From: Magnolia sinica
Taxonomy: Eukaryota > Streptophyta > Magnoliopsida > Magnoliales > Magnoliaceae
Direction: 5' to 3'
DNA length: 64,000 nt
Assembly (NCBI RefSeq): GCF_029962835.1
Contig: NC_080575.1
Coordinates: 45,560,437-45,624,436, forward strand
The position numbers and the translations under genes were made by a program. A model generated the notes under the pieces. That model saw nothing but the letters and a program-made list of their open reading frames with translations, ran no database searches and was not told the origin of the DNA. Shown here one piece after another: positions 50,985 through 61,664 of this stretch (position 1 is its first letter; each line of letters starts with the position of its first letter).

Positions 50985-51590
50985 TTGTTGTAATAATGTA
51001 GCCCAATCAAATGGCAACAAATAAGAATGTATCCCTTTTAACACATGCTCCTTTTTACGAAGCTTTAATTTTTGTTGTTGTTTTTATTAACTTGAATTGA
51101 AACACTTTTTATTTGATTGCATTAGTTTTATTTTAAAAAAGTGTACCCACTTTCTTGGAAGGAAAAAAAAAGCGAATGAAGTTTCTGCAATTCTTCATGA
51201 TTCTAAATTATAATGTTTTGTTGGTTGAATATTTTTCTAAATATTAGGCGGCGTGCAGGGACGCCGTGCTAAGTGGGCGGGGCTAGTGCCACGGCGGGAA
51301 AGGCGTCGTCGAGGTGAGTTAGATGAAAGACAAAAAGAAAATTGTTGCTGATTTTTTTCCTTTTTTTATTTATAATGCTAAACTTATATGTATTTATGCG
51401 TGGATGAATGTAATGTGGATAAGATTGTTTGTCTTTGGATGAATGTAGTTTATGTTTGGATGGATTTACGTAGTTTGGGTTTAGATGGATGTGAATGTGA
51501 ATATGATGAAATATATTATATAACAGGTGTATATCAGGAAGAATATGATGAAATATATTGTAACATGTGTATATTGATCCTCTAAATATT
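50985..51590. other. AT-rich segment with one GC-rich, exon-like block
   Basis: The block 51248-51313 (66 bp, GC-rich) is bounded by aaatattag and gtgagt, consistent with splice borders. One frame reads an Arg-rich peptide (GRRAKWAGLVPRRERRRR). The surroundings are AT-rich with no feature. Unrecognised; possibly a captured exon. Confidence 0.35.
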
Positions 51591-52036
51591 CAAATATGAG
51601 ACAGTCAATGACCGTCCTTTTATGGGCATAAGAGACGGCTGATGGCATTCTTTTTAAGGACGGTCCGTGACTGTCCTTTCCAGGTTGATAAGAGAGTGCG
51701 TAGCACTCATTTTTAAGGACAGTCAATGACCGTCCTTTATGGCTCATTGAGAGACGGTTCATAGTAGTCCTTGTTAAGGACAGTCTATGACTGTCCTTTT
51801 TAAGGACGGTCCATGACCGTCCTTTTAATGGTAATAAGAGACGGTCTATGGCCGTCCTTTTTTAGGATGGTCCATGACCGTCCTTTTAATGTCAATAAGA
51901 ATGATGGTCCATGACCGTCCTTTTAAGTAATACGATGCCCCAAAAAAATGACGGCCCTTGCGACGGTTCAGAACTGTCCTTTTTGGTCATTTGAGACGAT
52001 TTTCAACCGTACTTTTTTCACTGTTTTGGCGTAGTG
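51590..52036. repeat. Right subterminal repeats of the outer CACTA
   Basis: About fifteen aaggacggtccatgaccgtcctt-like inverted motifs ending at the CACTA terminus (gtagtg, 52031-52036). They are related to but distinct from the gagacggtc motifs at the left end. Confidence 0.8.
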
Positions 52037-52575
52037 GAGATCATAATGTATAGGTCCAATGTATTTTTACCATTGTACACAATATCCACCAGATTCTCAT
52101 AGGAATCCGAAAGGGACATCAACAAGATTATGTCTTGATCTTTTTCATCGATCTTCACCTCCACGTTCATCGGTTTGCAAATTAATTGGTTGAAGGCACT
52201 GATGTGTTCATTGAGATTCGACCCTTCTGCCATATTTTAAGTATACAAAAGTTTCTTCAAATATAGGCGATTTGAGAGTGATTTCGTCATATATATGCTC
52301 TCGAAATTCAGCCATAAGCCCGAGGCAGTCATCTTATTAATCACATTATATAGGACATTATTAGCTAAGCAGAATCGAATTGCATTCATTGCCTTTTGAT
52401 CTAAGTCTTCTCAATCCTCTTTCTTCATAGTTTCACAACGTCTCACTTTGCCAAAAAGTGCCTGTTGTTGCCCTTGTTAAATCAGGAGGGCTTTTATCTT
52501 CAACCTCCATATTTTAAAGTTATTATTTCCTGTAAATGTCTCTGTCTTGTATTTAACATTCGATCCTTTAGAAGT
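52037..52575 (-). pseudogene. copia gag N-terminal and central part
   Basis: The minus strand from about 52575 reads NVKYKTETFTGNNNFKIW, RLKIKALLI, a stop, then EDLDQKAMNAIRFCLANNVL, GLWLNFESIYMTKSLSNRLY, MAEGSNLNEHISAFNQLIC and DQDIILLMSLSDSYENLVD. This is the copia gag (UBN2-type) domain that builds the particle. Stops and frame changes near 52395 and 52480 inactivate it. It is cut at 52037 by the CACTA and continues at 21082. Confidence 0.85.
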
Positions 52576-52613
52576 CAGGTCTCATATTTGATCTAAAACC
52601 CCCAACATCTATA

Positions 52614-52624
52614 CTCTGATACCA
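52614..52624 (-). promoter_or_regulatory. copia primer binding site (initiator tRNA-Met type)
   Basis: TGGTATCAGAG on the minus strand, 2 bp inside the LTR end at 52627: the standard copia primer site complementary to the 3' end of initiator tRNA-Met. Confidence 0.85.
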
Positions 52625-52626
52625 CT

Positions 52627-53102
52627 TGTTGTGTACGTTTACCTTCATGTTAGGTGCGGAAGCTAACAAAGTTTGTAAAATGAAGCGACCTTAGAGCGAA
52701 TTAAACAAATAAATAGAGAAACAAAAAAAATGAGTAATCATAGAGAAAATAATAATTTACGTGAAAAAAAAAAAAAACCCTTGTGGGAAAAAATCACGGA
52801 ACAATGCAATAAAACCTACTATGAAAATGAAGTTACATGAAATGAAGGAACTTACAAATCAATCCCTTTAATAGAAAACCATAGCTCCCCTTCCTCCAAA
52901 CCGTAGAAACATTCTTGCTCTCTCTGAGAATCACCATAATTGCATATTAGCAAGCCCTTATATAATGTTACGCACAAATTAGGAAACAAGTCGCACAAAA
53001 TAGCAAACTTGCACATTTTATCGATAGGACCTTCAATAGGAACGACAATCATTAACGGCCTATCGATAGGAATGAAGTCACCCTCAATAATATGGAAGAA
53101 CA
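52627..53102 (-). mobile_element. 5' LTR of the split copia element
   Basis: On the minus strand, TGTTCTTCCATATTATTGAG (53102) to GTACACAACA (52627), about 476 bp. A TATA box (ttatataaggg, minus) lies at about 52955-52965. The primer-site end is firm. The outer end is inferred from the TGTT/AACA pair and could shift. Confidence 0.65.
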
Positions 53103-53152
53103 CTCAAAAATTGTCCAGCGAGTAAATCAGAATTTTGAGAATTTTCTTGATA

Positions 53153-53500
53153 TGTTGAACCTTGTGAATCACGTGAAAGTAGGATACTCCAAATTCGGGG
53201 GTCAAAGAGTTTCATAAAACGTTCTTGGTGGAAAAATATGTGAGTGAAAGATCCCACTGAATCGAATTTGGTCCATGAATCTAAAAAATAGTGAGAATTC
53301 TTGATCTCTCTCAATATCTCTCTCAATTCGAAGATCCAGGATTTGAATTGATGTCGTTTCATTGATTCCTCCTAAAGATTTCATTTCAATTGGAATTTGG
53401 TTATTCACGATGTACGATGATCCCTGTTAAGCATTCAGCAGAGTCAGGGTTCAATTATATCAAAAACCCTCTTTCAACATAGATTAAAGACACCCAATTT
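53153..53500 (-). pseudogene. ycf2: Nuclear insertion of chloroplast DNA: start of ycf2 and its upstream region
   Basis: The minus-strand frame from ATG 53362 begins [20 protein letters not shown] and continues [19 protein letters not shown] and [19 protein letters not shown], the N-terminal 70 residues of the large plastid protein Ycf2. Upstream of the ATG, aggaggaatca and the more distal segment to about 53500 resemble the plastid ycf2 leader. Similarity ends after GST (53153). It is only about 350 bp, with several changes from a typical Ycf2 start. It would not be expressed in the nucleus. Confidence 0.85.
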
Positions 53501-53880
53501 CAAAATCAGAGTTGAGTTAATCCGACAGTGGATTGATGAGTTCTTTTTTATACATATCCTGTATGTTGGATTAACTTTGGTAGTTGGTGTCCCATCTGAT
53601 CTAATAAAAATTCTGCCGGAAATTTATTTGTGCCATCGACAAACCCAAAAACGTTGTTAGCTTGAAGAAAGGGAGTAATCTGATTGTGCAAGATTAAATA
53701 GTTATTAGGGGTAAGTTTAAAAGATATAAGATGAGAAATGTTTAAATCAATGATAGAAGAATTTGAGAGAGGAGAAGAGCTCGTCATGTTGCATAACAGG
53801 AAAGGATCAATGATGGTGTTTGGCCAAATAATGGCTATGATACCGTGAAAGCGAAGGTGTATAAAGGAATCTCTCTTCAC
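53501..53880 (-). pseudogene. Second copia element: gag start and primer site
   Basis: From ATG about 53790 the minus strand reads MTSSSPLSNSSIIDLNISHL, ISFKLTPNNYLILHNQITPF and LQANNVFGFVDGTN, the N-terminus of Ale/RE1-type copia gag. Just upstream, GGTATCATAGCCATT (minus, about 53834-53848) is a slightly altered tRNA-Met primer site. Further gag beyond 53548 shifts frame (VNPTYRICIK) and ends at the ycf2 fragment. Confidence 0.8.
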
Positions 53881-54030
53881 AATTCTTAAATCTCAGATTG
53901 TTTGTCGTTATATAGACATGTAATATACAAGGGTGACGTTATGAATAAGGTAACATAATAACAGCTATAACGAGAGATGGTTATTTACAACTATGCTGAT
54001 TTATAAATTAATAATTATAGATATGCACAG
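53855..54030 (-). mobile_element. LTR of the second copia element (partial, boundary uncertain)
   Basis: Sequence directly upstream of the primer site, with a TATA-like ttatatag near 53910 on the plus strand. It may run to the cagca near 54029. No partner LTR is in the window, so the limits are not proven. Confidence 0.4.
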
Positions 54031-55833
54031 CATGTGATGAGTACGGATGAAGAGAATCATGATATGCCATGATTTCGTGATATGATGGGTTGCTTGAAAA
54101 TTTCTTAGATGTATTGGTTAATAGTATCGTGCCTTACCTTTCCTCTCTTCATTTTATTTTTGGATATCTTATTATTTTTACGGTCGAGCTAAGATTTTTC
54201 TCTGCTCTCTCTGCCCGAACCATGAAGCACTCCCACGAACAATTTTCCTGCTAACTCGACTTAAAATTGAGTCGAGTCGACCTAACCGAGTTTCACTGTT
54301 TCAGCAAGTTTCAGAACCAAAACAAGTGTCCACAAAAAAGGTGGGTTCATTCAAAGATAGAGATCTCCACATTTAATGTGGAGAGAGAGAGATTCAAAGC
54401 TACACTTCATGCGTTTTAGATATGGGTCAAAGGTTCTGCATGGCATGTTCTCCAGGTCTCCAACATCCCATTTTCTAAGCAATAGGCCATGTGTTGAGAA
54501 TCATAGATTCATATCATCCCTCCATTTCATGTCTCTTTCAGCTGGACCGCATCTCGCATTTATACCAATACTCTACTAGAGTATGGGGTTTCTGCATGCA
54601 CTCACCGGCTTTAAACCTGATCCTCATTTACTTCAATACAAACCGCCCAATTTGTGGGCCCCACTGTGGAGAAGGTCTATCAAACCCAAAACTCGTACAG
54701 TCATAGCCGCATGTTTGGTGGCTGTCAACCTGGAGTTATAAAAGAAAATTAGTAAACGGTTGAAATTCAGCAACCAAACATCTACTTATCAGTTGGTACT
54801 AAGATTGTCTGAGAAAAGTAGCCTTCCCTTTAGATATTTGGGTCCATGACCTGGACGGTTTAGATTGAAGTACTTGCATGCTAAGTTGACAGCGGATGTA
54901 TGCATGCGTACGATAGATAGCCCACATTCTGGCAGTATGGTTAACGGTGCTCATTATATTACGCAAGCCGTGATTCACGTTAGCAAGTAGAAGACTCGGT
55001 GGTAGTTCTCCAACCATTTGCAAAACGATGATTACTCATAATTCTTACACGTGGCACGCGTTTATAGCTATCTAGACCATAGATGTTGTGGGGCACGTTG
55101 GGATGGAGGATGATTGCTAAAAAATCACACGGATTGAGCAATACTGACCACTCAATTGCTGGTCATCAAATAGATGGTTAAAAGGAAAAAATGAGTAGTC
55201 TAGATTCGACCACAAAAATCACCATGGTTTTTTCATCTTCACAGTGTTATTTAAGCCTTCTATGCCTTCCAATCTCATCCCATGGTTTGGATGGTCTGAA
55301 TTTCTCCGCAACTAAGCCATAACTGTGGTGGAAAAGACACCAGTTTTAAAGTGGTGGCGAACTATCATAAGAGTCAGCCATAATTACAATCACGACAGGA
55401 GATGTATCATCCGACACGGGGCCAAGAGATTGTACATTACTCTTTGAATTTGTACAAGTAGGGCCTACTTTTCTGCGATCCATAAACATTAAAAAAATAA
55501 AAAGAAAGAAAGAAAAAACAAAAGACTCAGCATGGATGAACCAAGCACCAAAAATCCACGGATTAGAAAACCTCGGCTACATAATATAGGGAGCTATCTG
55601 ATACTCCAGTTGCATATGCCGTTTCATGCACAGGCGCTTAGGCGCTTCGAGATTGTACACGTGGCATACATTAACTTAAATTAAATGGTGTAAATTGTGG
55701 AACTCGCTGTCTCTAAGTTACAGTCCCAAAATCGGATTGGTTGAACCATGCTAGCATCTGACGTTGACACTTGTTTGTTGAGACCGTTGGATATTTTTTT
55801 CTTTTTTCATTTTTTAATGTCCCTTATAAGTTG
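54031..55833. other. Intergenic stretch, no gene recognised
   Basis: Mixed composition, no domain on either strand and no repeat beyond short runs. A GAGA-rich spot lies at about 54382-54392. Open frames are short and unmatched. Confidence 0.5.
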
Positions 55834-55848
55834 AATCTAACAGTTAGA

Positions 55849-55977
55849 CACCCTAATTCATAGCTCAAGTGGTAGACTGAGTGAAAGATACCTCGTTTCA
55901 ACACTAAGGTCTTGGTATGGATTCCCTATCCAACAGTGGGTGTACTGTCAATCTAACGAAAAAAAAAAAAAAAAAAA
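55849..55977 (+). mobile_element. tRNA-derived SINE, copy 1
   Basis: A polymerase III A-box-like tagctcaagtggtagactga, then a B-box-like ggtatggattcc, ends in a 21-base A run. It is flanked by aatctaacagttaga (55834-55848) and aatctaacaattaga (55978-55992), a 15-bp duplication with one change. The body shares actgagtgaaagatacctcg with copy 2. Confidence 0.82.
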
Positions 55978-56085
55978 AATCTAACAATTAGATAATCAAA
56001 TAATTTTAATTTTTCATTCATAATATATCTAAATTGGGACCCATAATTTGGATAATTAGTTTGAATTAAGTGTATGATACTTGGG

Positions 56086-56219
56086 ACACCCTAGTGCATA
56101 GCTGAAGTGGTAGACTGAGTGAAAGATACCTCGCTTCTACCCGACGTCTTGGTATCGATCGCTAGTGGGGGTGACTAACAGCGAAGTGTGAACTGACAGT
56201 GGAGTGTACCAAAAAAAAA
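56086..56219 (+). mobile_element. tRNA-derived SINE, copy 2
   Basis: Head acaccctagtgcatagctga and gtggtagactgagtgaaaga match copy 1; a B-box-like ggtatcgatcgc follows, then an A-rich tail. A tacttggg repeat at 56078-56085 and 56252-56259 is the probable target duplication. The spacer between tail and second repeat is A-rich. Confidence 0.75.
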
Positions 56220-56259
56220 TAATGAGAAAAGATAAAAGAAAAGGCTCATAGTACTTGGG

Positions 56260-56621
56260 CATTTTCTCGGAATTTTAAGAGCTCGTGTGTCATCATCACA
56301 CTTTGTCAGTGTTTTCTTGGCGGCTAAGGGTTGGGTTCCGGCCAGGTCTAAGGTTAGCTAAAAGTCAACTCATTTTCTACACAGGCTACGAAATCTTGCC
56401 TTGCTTGACCGCCGGCCTGTTACTCTTTTACTCACCTGACTCATTTAAAAATTTATCTAGCCTGATCCAACTCATCCAACCCTTTTATCTGTAAATGGGT
56501 CGGGCTGGACTGACCCATCCCAACCGGCCATGACCCAACTCAAGTTTAATAATGGAATATGGCATTAAAGCTAACAGACAAACTAGCCAAGACCAAAAAA
56601 TATAATAATAATAATAATAAT
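56260..56621. other. No gene; contains a (taa)n run
   Basis: A short ataataata microsatellite (56601-56620) ends at the following LTR. A pyrimidine-rich section lies at 56285-56480. Nothing recognised. Confidence 0.4.
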
Positions 56622-57473
56622 TGTTGGGGAAAAATCTACGAATCCTTAAATAGGTGTATGGAATGGACCAACTCTACTGAATTAGCACGGACCGTCGAGT
56701 CTGAGCCAGATAAGGCCCCTCCATCCAAAAACAAAGCAACATCCAAGGAGGATGATGTAACTTCAAGGACACTCAAAGAGCTTACCTATGAGCCGTCTCA
56801 AGTGACTATATGCCTACCTAACTCATAGGTCGGCTATAGGTCAATTACGGATTGACCATAGATCAGCCATGGGTCAATTACAGATCGACCATAGCTCGGC
56901 TATAGCTCGATCATAGATCAAGTATAGATCAGCTACTAGACGGTCGTTGTAAAGCCAAAGTGCGATCACAGGTCGACGATGCTCCTAACCGGCCTATGGA
57001 GATAGTGAATGTTGATTTGTCAATCAGGTCGGTATCACTCATTCCCGACTTAAGACCTGCCTTGGGATTCGACCTGAGATCGACCTAAAGATTCAAAGAA
57101 TCCCCTAGTGTCCTAAAAGATCTCTCCCGAGATATTCAAAGGATAATATCGAATCCCAACAATCTTTGAAATCGATCGTCTCGTAGAAATCTTGAATTAC
57201 GGTCAAGATATCAAGAAAGTATCCTCCTGCGATGGTATTCAAGCTCTCCTATAAATATAGAGGTATCTCTTGTCTACGGTACATTCACAGAAAACTCTAA
57301 TACTCAACTAGTGTCTTTTTTTAGGAGATCCTACGTTGCTCACAAGACCTCGATCCTGACTTAGGCATCGGAGAGTCCCCTGCACTAGCTAAGGCCTCCT
57401 TTGTATCTCTTTAACACCTGTGCAGGTCCAGGGAGGTCTACTACAAAGGGTCTACCGAAAAACTGCATCAACA
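56622..57473 (+). mobile_element. 5' LTR of a Retand/Tat-type gypsy element
   Basis: TGTTGGGGAA (56622) to CATCAACA (57473), 852 bp, with a TATA box ctataaatatag at 57249-57260. The region 56829-56945 is a short tandem repeat of the type catagatcagctatgggtca. The primer site follows at once. Confidence 0.75.
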
Positions 57474-57476
57474 GTT

Positions 57477-57496
57477 TGGTGCTGTCTGTGGGAACC
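57477..57496 (+). promoter_or_regulatory. Primer binding site of the Retand-type element
   Basis: tggtgctgtctgtgggaacc, one change from the TGGCGCCGTCTGTGGGAA site common in Tat-lineage elements, 3 bp after the LTR. Confidence 0.7.
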
Positions 57497-57639
57497 GACG
57501 TCTTTAAGTCGTTCAGGTTCTACTAGTGAGCATATTAAATTCAACAACGACGAAATAAAAAAAGAAAACACAATCCCCTTTAGTAACTATTCCGATCACG
57601 ACCCTACTTGCGCTCGACCATGCCTCGTAATCTATGGAA

Positions 57640-58650
57640 TGGTCTAAGCAACAGGAGAGTAGCCATAACTCCCTACAACGTTAAGCCACGTCGAGTTCTA
57701 GAAGGCGCGGTCATCAAACTCGTGGATGGAATGGTCGACAAAATGCCTTTGAAAGGGAGGTCGATGATATGATGGCCAACCTAGGTTACGTGAAGTAGAT
57801 GCTGGTGCAAATGCAACCACAACATATTCAAGGGACCAATCGGGGGGAAGGACAGTCAAGTTTTGTCAAACCATATACCAACCCTCCTCGGCCCTCCTAC
57901 GCGTAGGCACCTCAACCGGGCCAACAACATGACCTTGTTGAACCAGTCTCATCTCACATTTCTGGGACTGTACCGTTACCTACGTCTAATCTGCGTCATG
58001 AGATAGATCGGAGGAGGTGAAGCTGAGCTCCGGCCGAAGCCACTGCTGACGGTGAAGAACCGTGGAGAACTGAGCTGCAAAGTCTGAAAAAGCAAATTGC
58101 AGATATGAAACAAACTTATCAAACCAATGTGACCACGATAGAGGAAGCTGAATCCCCATTTATTGTCGATATAATATAGGCATAGCTGCCGGATAAGTTT
58201 CGATTGCCCTAGATCACGCCCTACACAGGGAACACTGACCCGACGGAGCACATGGAGTCCTTCCGGACTTACATCGAACTCTATGACACCTCTGACGTGG
58301 TTATATGTCGAGCCTTCTCGCTGACTTTAGCTGATGCTGCTTGGCTCTGGTTCAAACAATTAAAGCCAAGGTCCATTAGCTCATTCTCTGAACTCAGTGA
58401 GGCCTTCATCACGAACTTCGTCAGAGGGAAGAAGAGACTCAAAGCACCTGCCCATCTTATGAACGTAGTTCAGAAAGAGGGCGAACTCCTAAAAGATTAC
58501 ATCAAACGCTTCAACATGAAAGCATTGCAGGTTCGAAAACATTCGGATGAGACCGCACTGAACGCTATCATGAGCGGGTTGAGAGACAAGCCATTCCTCT
58601 TTTCTTTAGATAAGAATCCTCCTACTATGTTGGCCAAGTTTCTGAACTGA
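57640..58650 (+). pseudogene. Retand-type gag
   Basis: The open part 58252-58650 (132 codons) begins MESFRTYIELYDTSDVVICR and shows the retrotransposon gag core: AFSLTLADAAWLWFKQLKP, FSELSEAFITNF, LKDYIKRFNMKALQV and an FSLDKNPPTMLAKF end. The frame upstream (57640-58251) holds a Gly/Arg/Gln-rich N-terminus with several stops (for example at 58209). Particle protein of a Tat-lineage element. The methionine at 58252 is internal. Confidence 0.82.
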
Positions 58651-58659
58651 TTATAAAAA

Positions 58660-59100
58660 TACGCTAACGCCGAGAGTCCGGGATCTTGCGGGACACTGCC
58701 CAAAGCAAAAATCCCCCAATCAAAAAGCAGACGAAGATAGAGCCTCACTCGACCAACGCAAGCAAAAACTGAAACGATGATCGATCTTGGGACGATCGTA
58801 GGTCAAACAAACAACCTGATAGTAAGTTCACTACTTACACCCCTCTTAACAAGTCCCATGAGCAGGTCTTGATGGAGATAAAAGATAAACATCTCGTCCA
58901 TTGGCCGAACAAGTTACGAAGTATTCCCGATTGAAGAAGTAAGAACAAATATTGTTATTTTCATCGGGATCACGGGCATAACACGAGCAACTGTTATAAC
59001 CTCAAGCAGGAAATTGAAAGGCTCATCCGAGAGGGCCATCTTGGAGAACATGTGAACCAAGGAGGAAATCGAATTACGGCTACTGAGGAACAAACGATCG
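58660..59100 (+). pseudogene. Retand-type gag end with zinc knuckle
   Basis: Reads YTPLNKSHEQVLMEIKDKH and, after a stop near 58931, KYCYFHRDHGHNTSNCYNLK followed by QEIERLIREGHLGEHV. The CxFHxxxGHxTxxC knuckle is the form seen in Tat-lineage gag. Stops upstream break it from the main gag. Confidence 0.75.
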
Positions 59101-59280
59101 ACAACCAGCTGATTGGGGTAATCTATACGATTGTTGTGGGTCACAAAGGTGGAGGCGATTCGAACAATGCCCTAAAGATGCACACAAGAAGCATTAGTCG
59201 CCCTGAGGGAGAAATTATGGTCCTCGTCTGACCCTTAAAAAAAAAGAAAACTGGAAAAGTACAGTGTGATCTTCACCAAG

Positions 59281-59440
59281 GAAGACGCCCAAGGTGTCCA
59301 CCATCCTTATGATGACGCCTTGGTAATTTCTGTGACCATAGCCAATCGGAAGGTATTTTGGGTCCTCGTCGACATAGGGTCGTTAACAGACGTGCTTTTT
59401 GTTCAAGCCTTCGATAAAATTAGTATTGGTCGGTCCTCGC
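59281..59440 (+). pseudogene. Retand-type aspartic protease, start
   Basis: DALVISVTIANRKVFWVLVD then IGSLTDVLFVQAF: the retropepsin segment of Tat-lineage elements, with the catalytic Asp codon at 59371-59373 and Ile where Gly or Thr is usual (DIGS). No further pol follows. Confidence 0.72.
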
Positions 59441-60349
59441 TTTAGCCTGTGAAAACTATCACGCCTCAAATTCAAAACCCGGGCACTACTACTTCCCAAG
59501 TCCTGAACTTGAGTCAGAGCAACGTTCTTGTCACTTACTGGACTTGGTGAATGGTTAGTGAACTCCACGACACCAAATCCAGCTCATGGCGGGGATTTTT
59601 TTTTTAATCTGTTTAGGTGGTTATACATTTTGTACATGGTATCAACGCATATTGAAGAGACAAATCTGTTCAACATGTCACACATAATATGGTGCACTAG
59701 CTCAACAGTAGTGAAGGAAACAATAGTAAACTCCAACATCTCTTGCGTGCATCCTGAAAAAGTGTAAGTCATCTGTGTGAGCAAACCACAACTCCTGTGA
59801 GTCTATTGCGTGCCAGGAGTAAAACATGGCTTATCAGGGTGCTCCTGTAAAGACATCCAAAACAACTAAAGGCATGTTATCAACCGAGCATGTTATCATA
59901 GGTGAGCAAGTTATCAATCAAGCATGTCGTATAACTACACAGGTTATCATGAACATGACATCAATAATAGGCATGCCACTCAACAAACGACCATGAATCA
60001 TTAGAATAACCAATCATCATGAATAAGATAATTAAATTCCATTTTCTACTATATGACATATGATGGAAAGGCAATGACAGAGCTAGCGTGTGGAGTCGGG
60101 ATGATAGTACGCGATATCGTAAGCAATGGGGTTCATCACAAGGGACTTCTATCTAAACTAGTCCCATACTAGATTTGGATAGGTAGACTCGATGTGGTAA
60201 ACTCCAAAATTTAGGTTAGTCCCATTCCTAACCGAAATTGTAACCATTGTGAAGGTGCACATAATAATTTATTTGCGCACCACCTACTCGAGTGAATAGT
60301 GGATGAATGAATACATGAGTCAAATGCTGAACATCCCTCATTTATATGA

Positions 60350-60560
60350 GTACATCTCCACAACACATGATATATCTCCACCAGAAATCACAAACATATC
60401 ACACATGGGTAATCCACCATCCTCACATAAGAATGGGACAACATCCCTCACCATCCGCTAGTACATCTCCATAACACATAATACATCTCCATTAGAAATT
60501 ACAAACGTACCTCACATGGGTAATCCACCATCCATACATAAGAGTGAGACAACATTTCCA
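60350..60560. repeat. Tandem duplication of a ~105-bp unit in block B
   Basis: agtacatctccacaacaca...catgggtaatccaccatcc (60348-60450) is repeated at 60461-60555 with about 12 percent change. Confidence 0.75.
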
Positions 60561-61084
60561 AAAAGCAATGTATTGGGCATGTCAAATCTTACCCATATAG
60601 CCATTAGCCTAACAATGGGGGACCCTAATTTGTTTTGCCCTACTTGGCCTCAGCAATCGGAATGCTACCCACCTCGACCAGGCACACGACAGTAGGTAGG
60701 CTCATCACACCTCTTCCTTTCCTGATCTCGGTAGTGGAAAGGACTTTTGCACCTATCATACTGTGCTCACCCCCACTCGACACACGATGAAAGAGGACCC
60801 AATTGGCCAATCTCAGTGGGTTTATTGGAGGACAGGTGTCTCCAATATCGGGATCTAAGCCCGGGGCAGCCATAACGCACCATTCTCAAAATTTTCTCAA
60901 TAATATCAACACTTGGGCCATTAAGCCTTAACACAAACCACATCACCCAACTAGCCATCACGTGGCTACCATATAAAACATCCACTCGGGAAATAGGTCA
61001 CTATAAAAGCCCATATAATCAAGTGTGTAATCACAATGGCATGTACATACTCCAACTCCTCTGAACATTCATCCATGCATAAGG

Positions 61085-61200
61085 ACTAACACAAGGGCCC
61101 AAATGCTACCATACGGACCAACACGATGGCCCAAATACTACCATACGGACCAACACGAGGGTGCCAATACTACCATACGGACCAATACGAGGGCCCAAAT
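61085..61200. repeat. Tandem repeat catacggaccaacacgaggg in block B
   Basis: About four copies of a ~32-bp unit with cggaccaacacgagggcc and aaatactaccata. Confidence 0.75.
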
Positions 61201-61664
61201 TAAAACAATATCCAAAATCTCTCAACTCCTCTGGATCATGTCCAGGTATATAGAATAACACAAGGACTCCAATTTCATGATGTGTTCATACATGCATATA
61301 AAATGGATGCTCATGAATCAACTATGTATATCAAACTATCAAAGGCAAAATAGATCAACTTGCCATGTTATGGCACATGGATGCTAAATAGTAAACCCTC
61401 TTGTCATATTGCATTATCCATTAGGGTTGTCTATGTGCACCCTTAGTCCTTTCTTCATACGGACTGGATCATGACCTTAGTACCCATAAGTAATGGGATT
61501 TAACCTGGCCCAACTAAGATTTAATCATCAATCTATAATCTGGTCTTATGAGACCCAATCATGTATATAGGCTACACAATGCGTGCCATGTCCATCACAT
61601 ATTAGCTACATAAAACATGCCATATACATTATGTGTGTGTGAGCTACACATCACACATCATCTA

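Larger units (their letters stand above)
57474..59565 (+). mobile_element. Retand/Tat-type gypsy element body, truncated after protease
   Basis: Leader, gag, zinc knuckle and protease follow the LTR on the plus strand. No reverse transcriptase follows: the element stops near 59565, where a different repeat begins. The orientation is opposite to the element at 1-14134. Confidence 0.78.
59566..61664 (-). mobile_element. Diverged LTR-type repeat (block B), limits uncertain
   Basis: The part 60087-60330 (gtcgggatgatagtacg, gacttctatc, agtcccatac, tggataggtagactc) aligns with 5275-5490 of LTR A and 62398-62640 of LTR C in the same order and orientation. The remainder differs. It may be a relative of that LTR family. 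The left limit is inferred from where gypsy protease ends, the right limit from the start of LTR C. Confidence 0.5.

Noticed and set aside
55849..56219. tRNA genes
   Set aside because: The A-box-like heads are tRNA-derived, but no cloverleaf or anticodon arm can be formed and both end in A-tails with target duplications: SINEs.
60087..61205. CRISPR-like repeat-spacer arrays
   Set aside because: The repeats are directly tandem and degenerate, with no unique spacers, in plant nuclear DNA.
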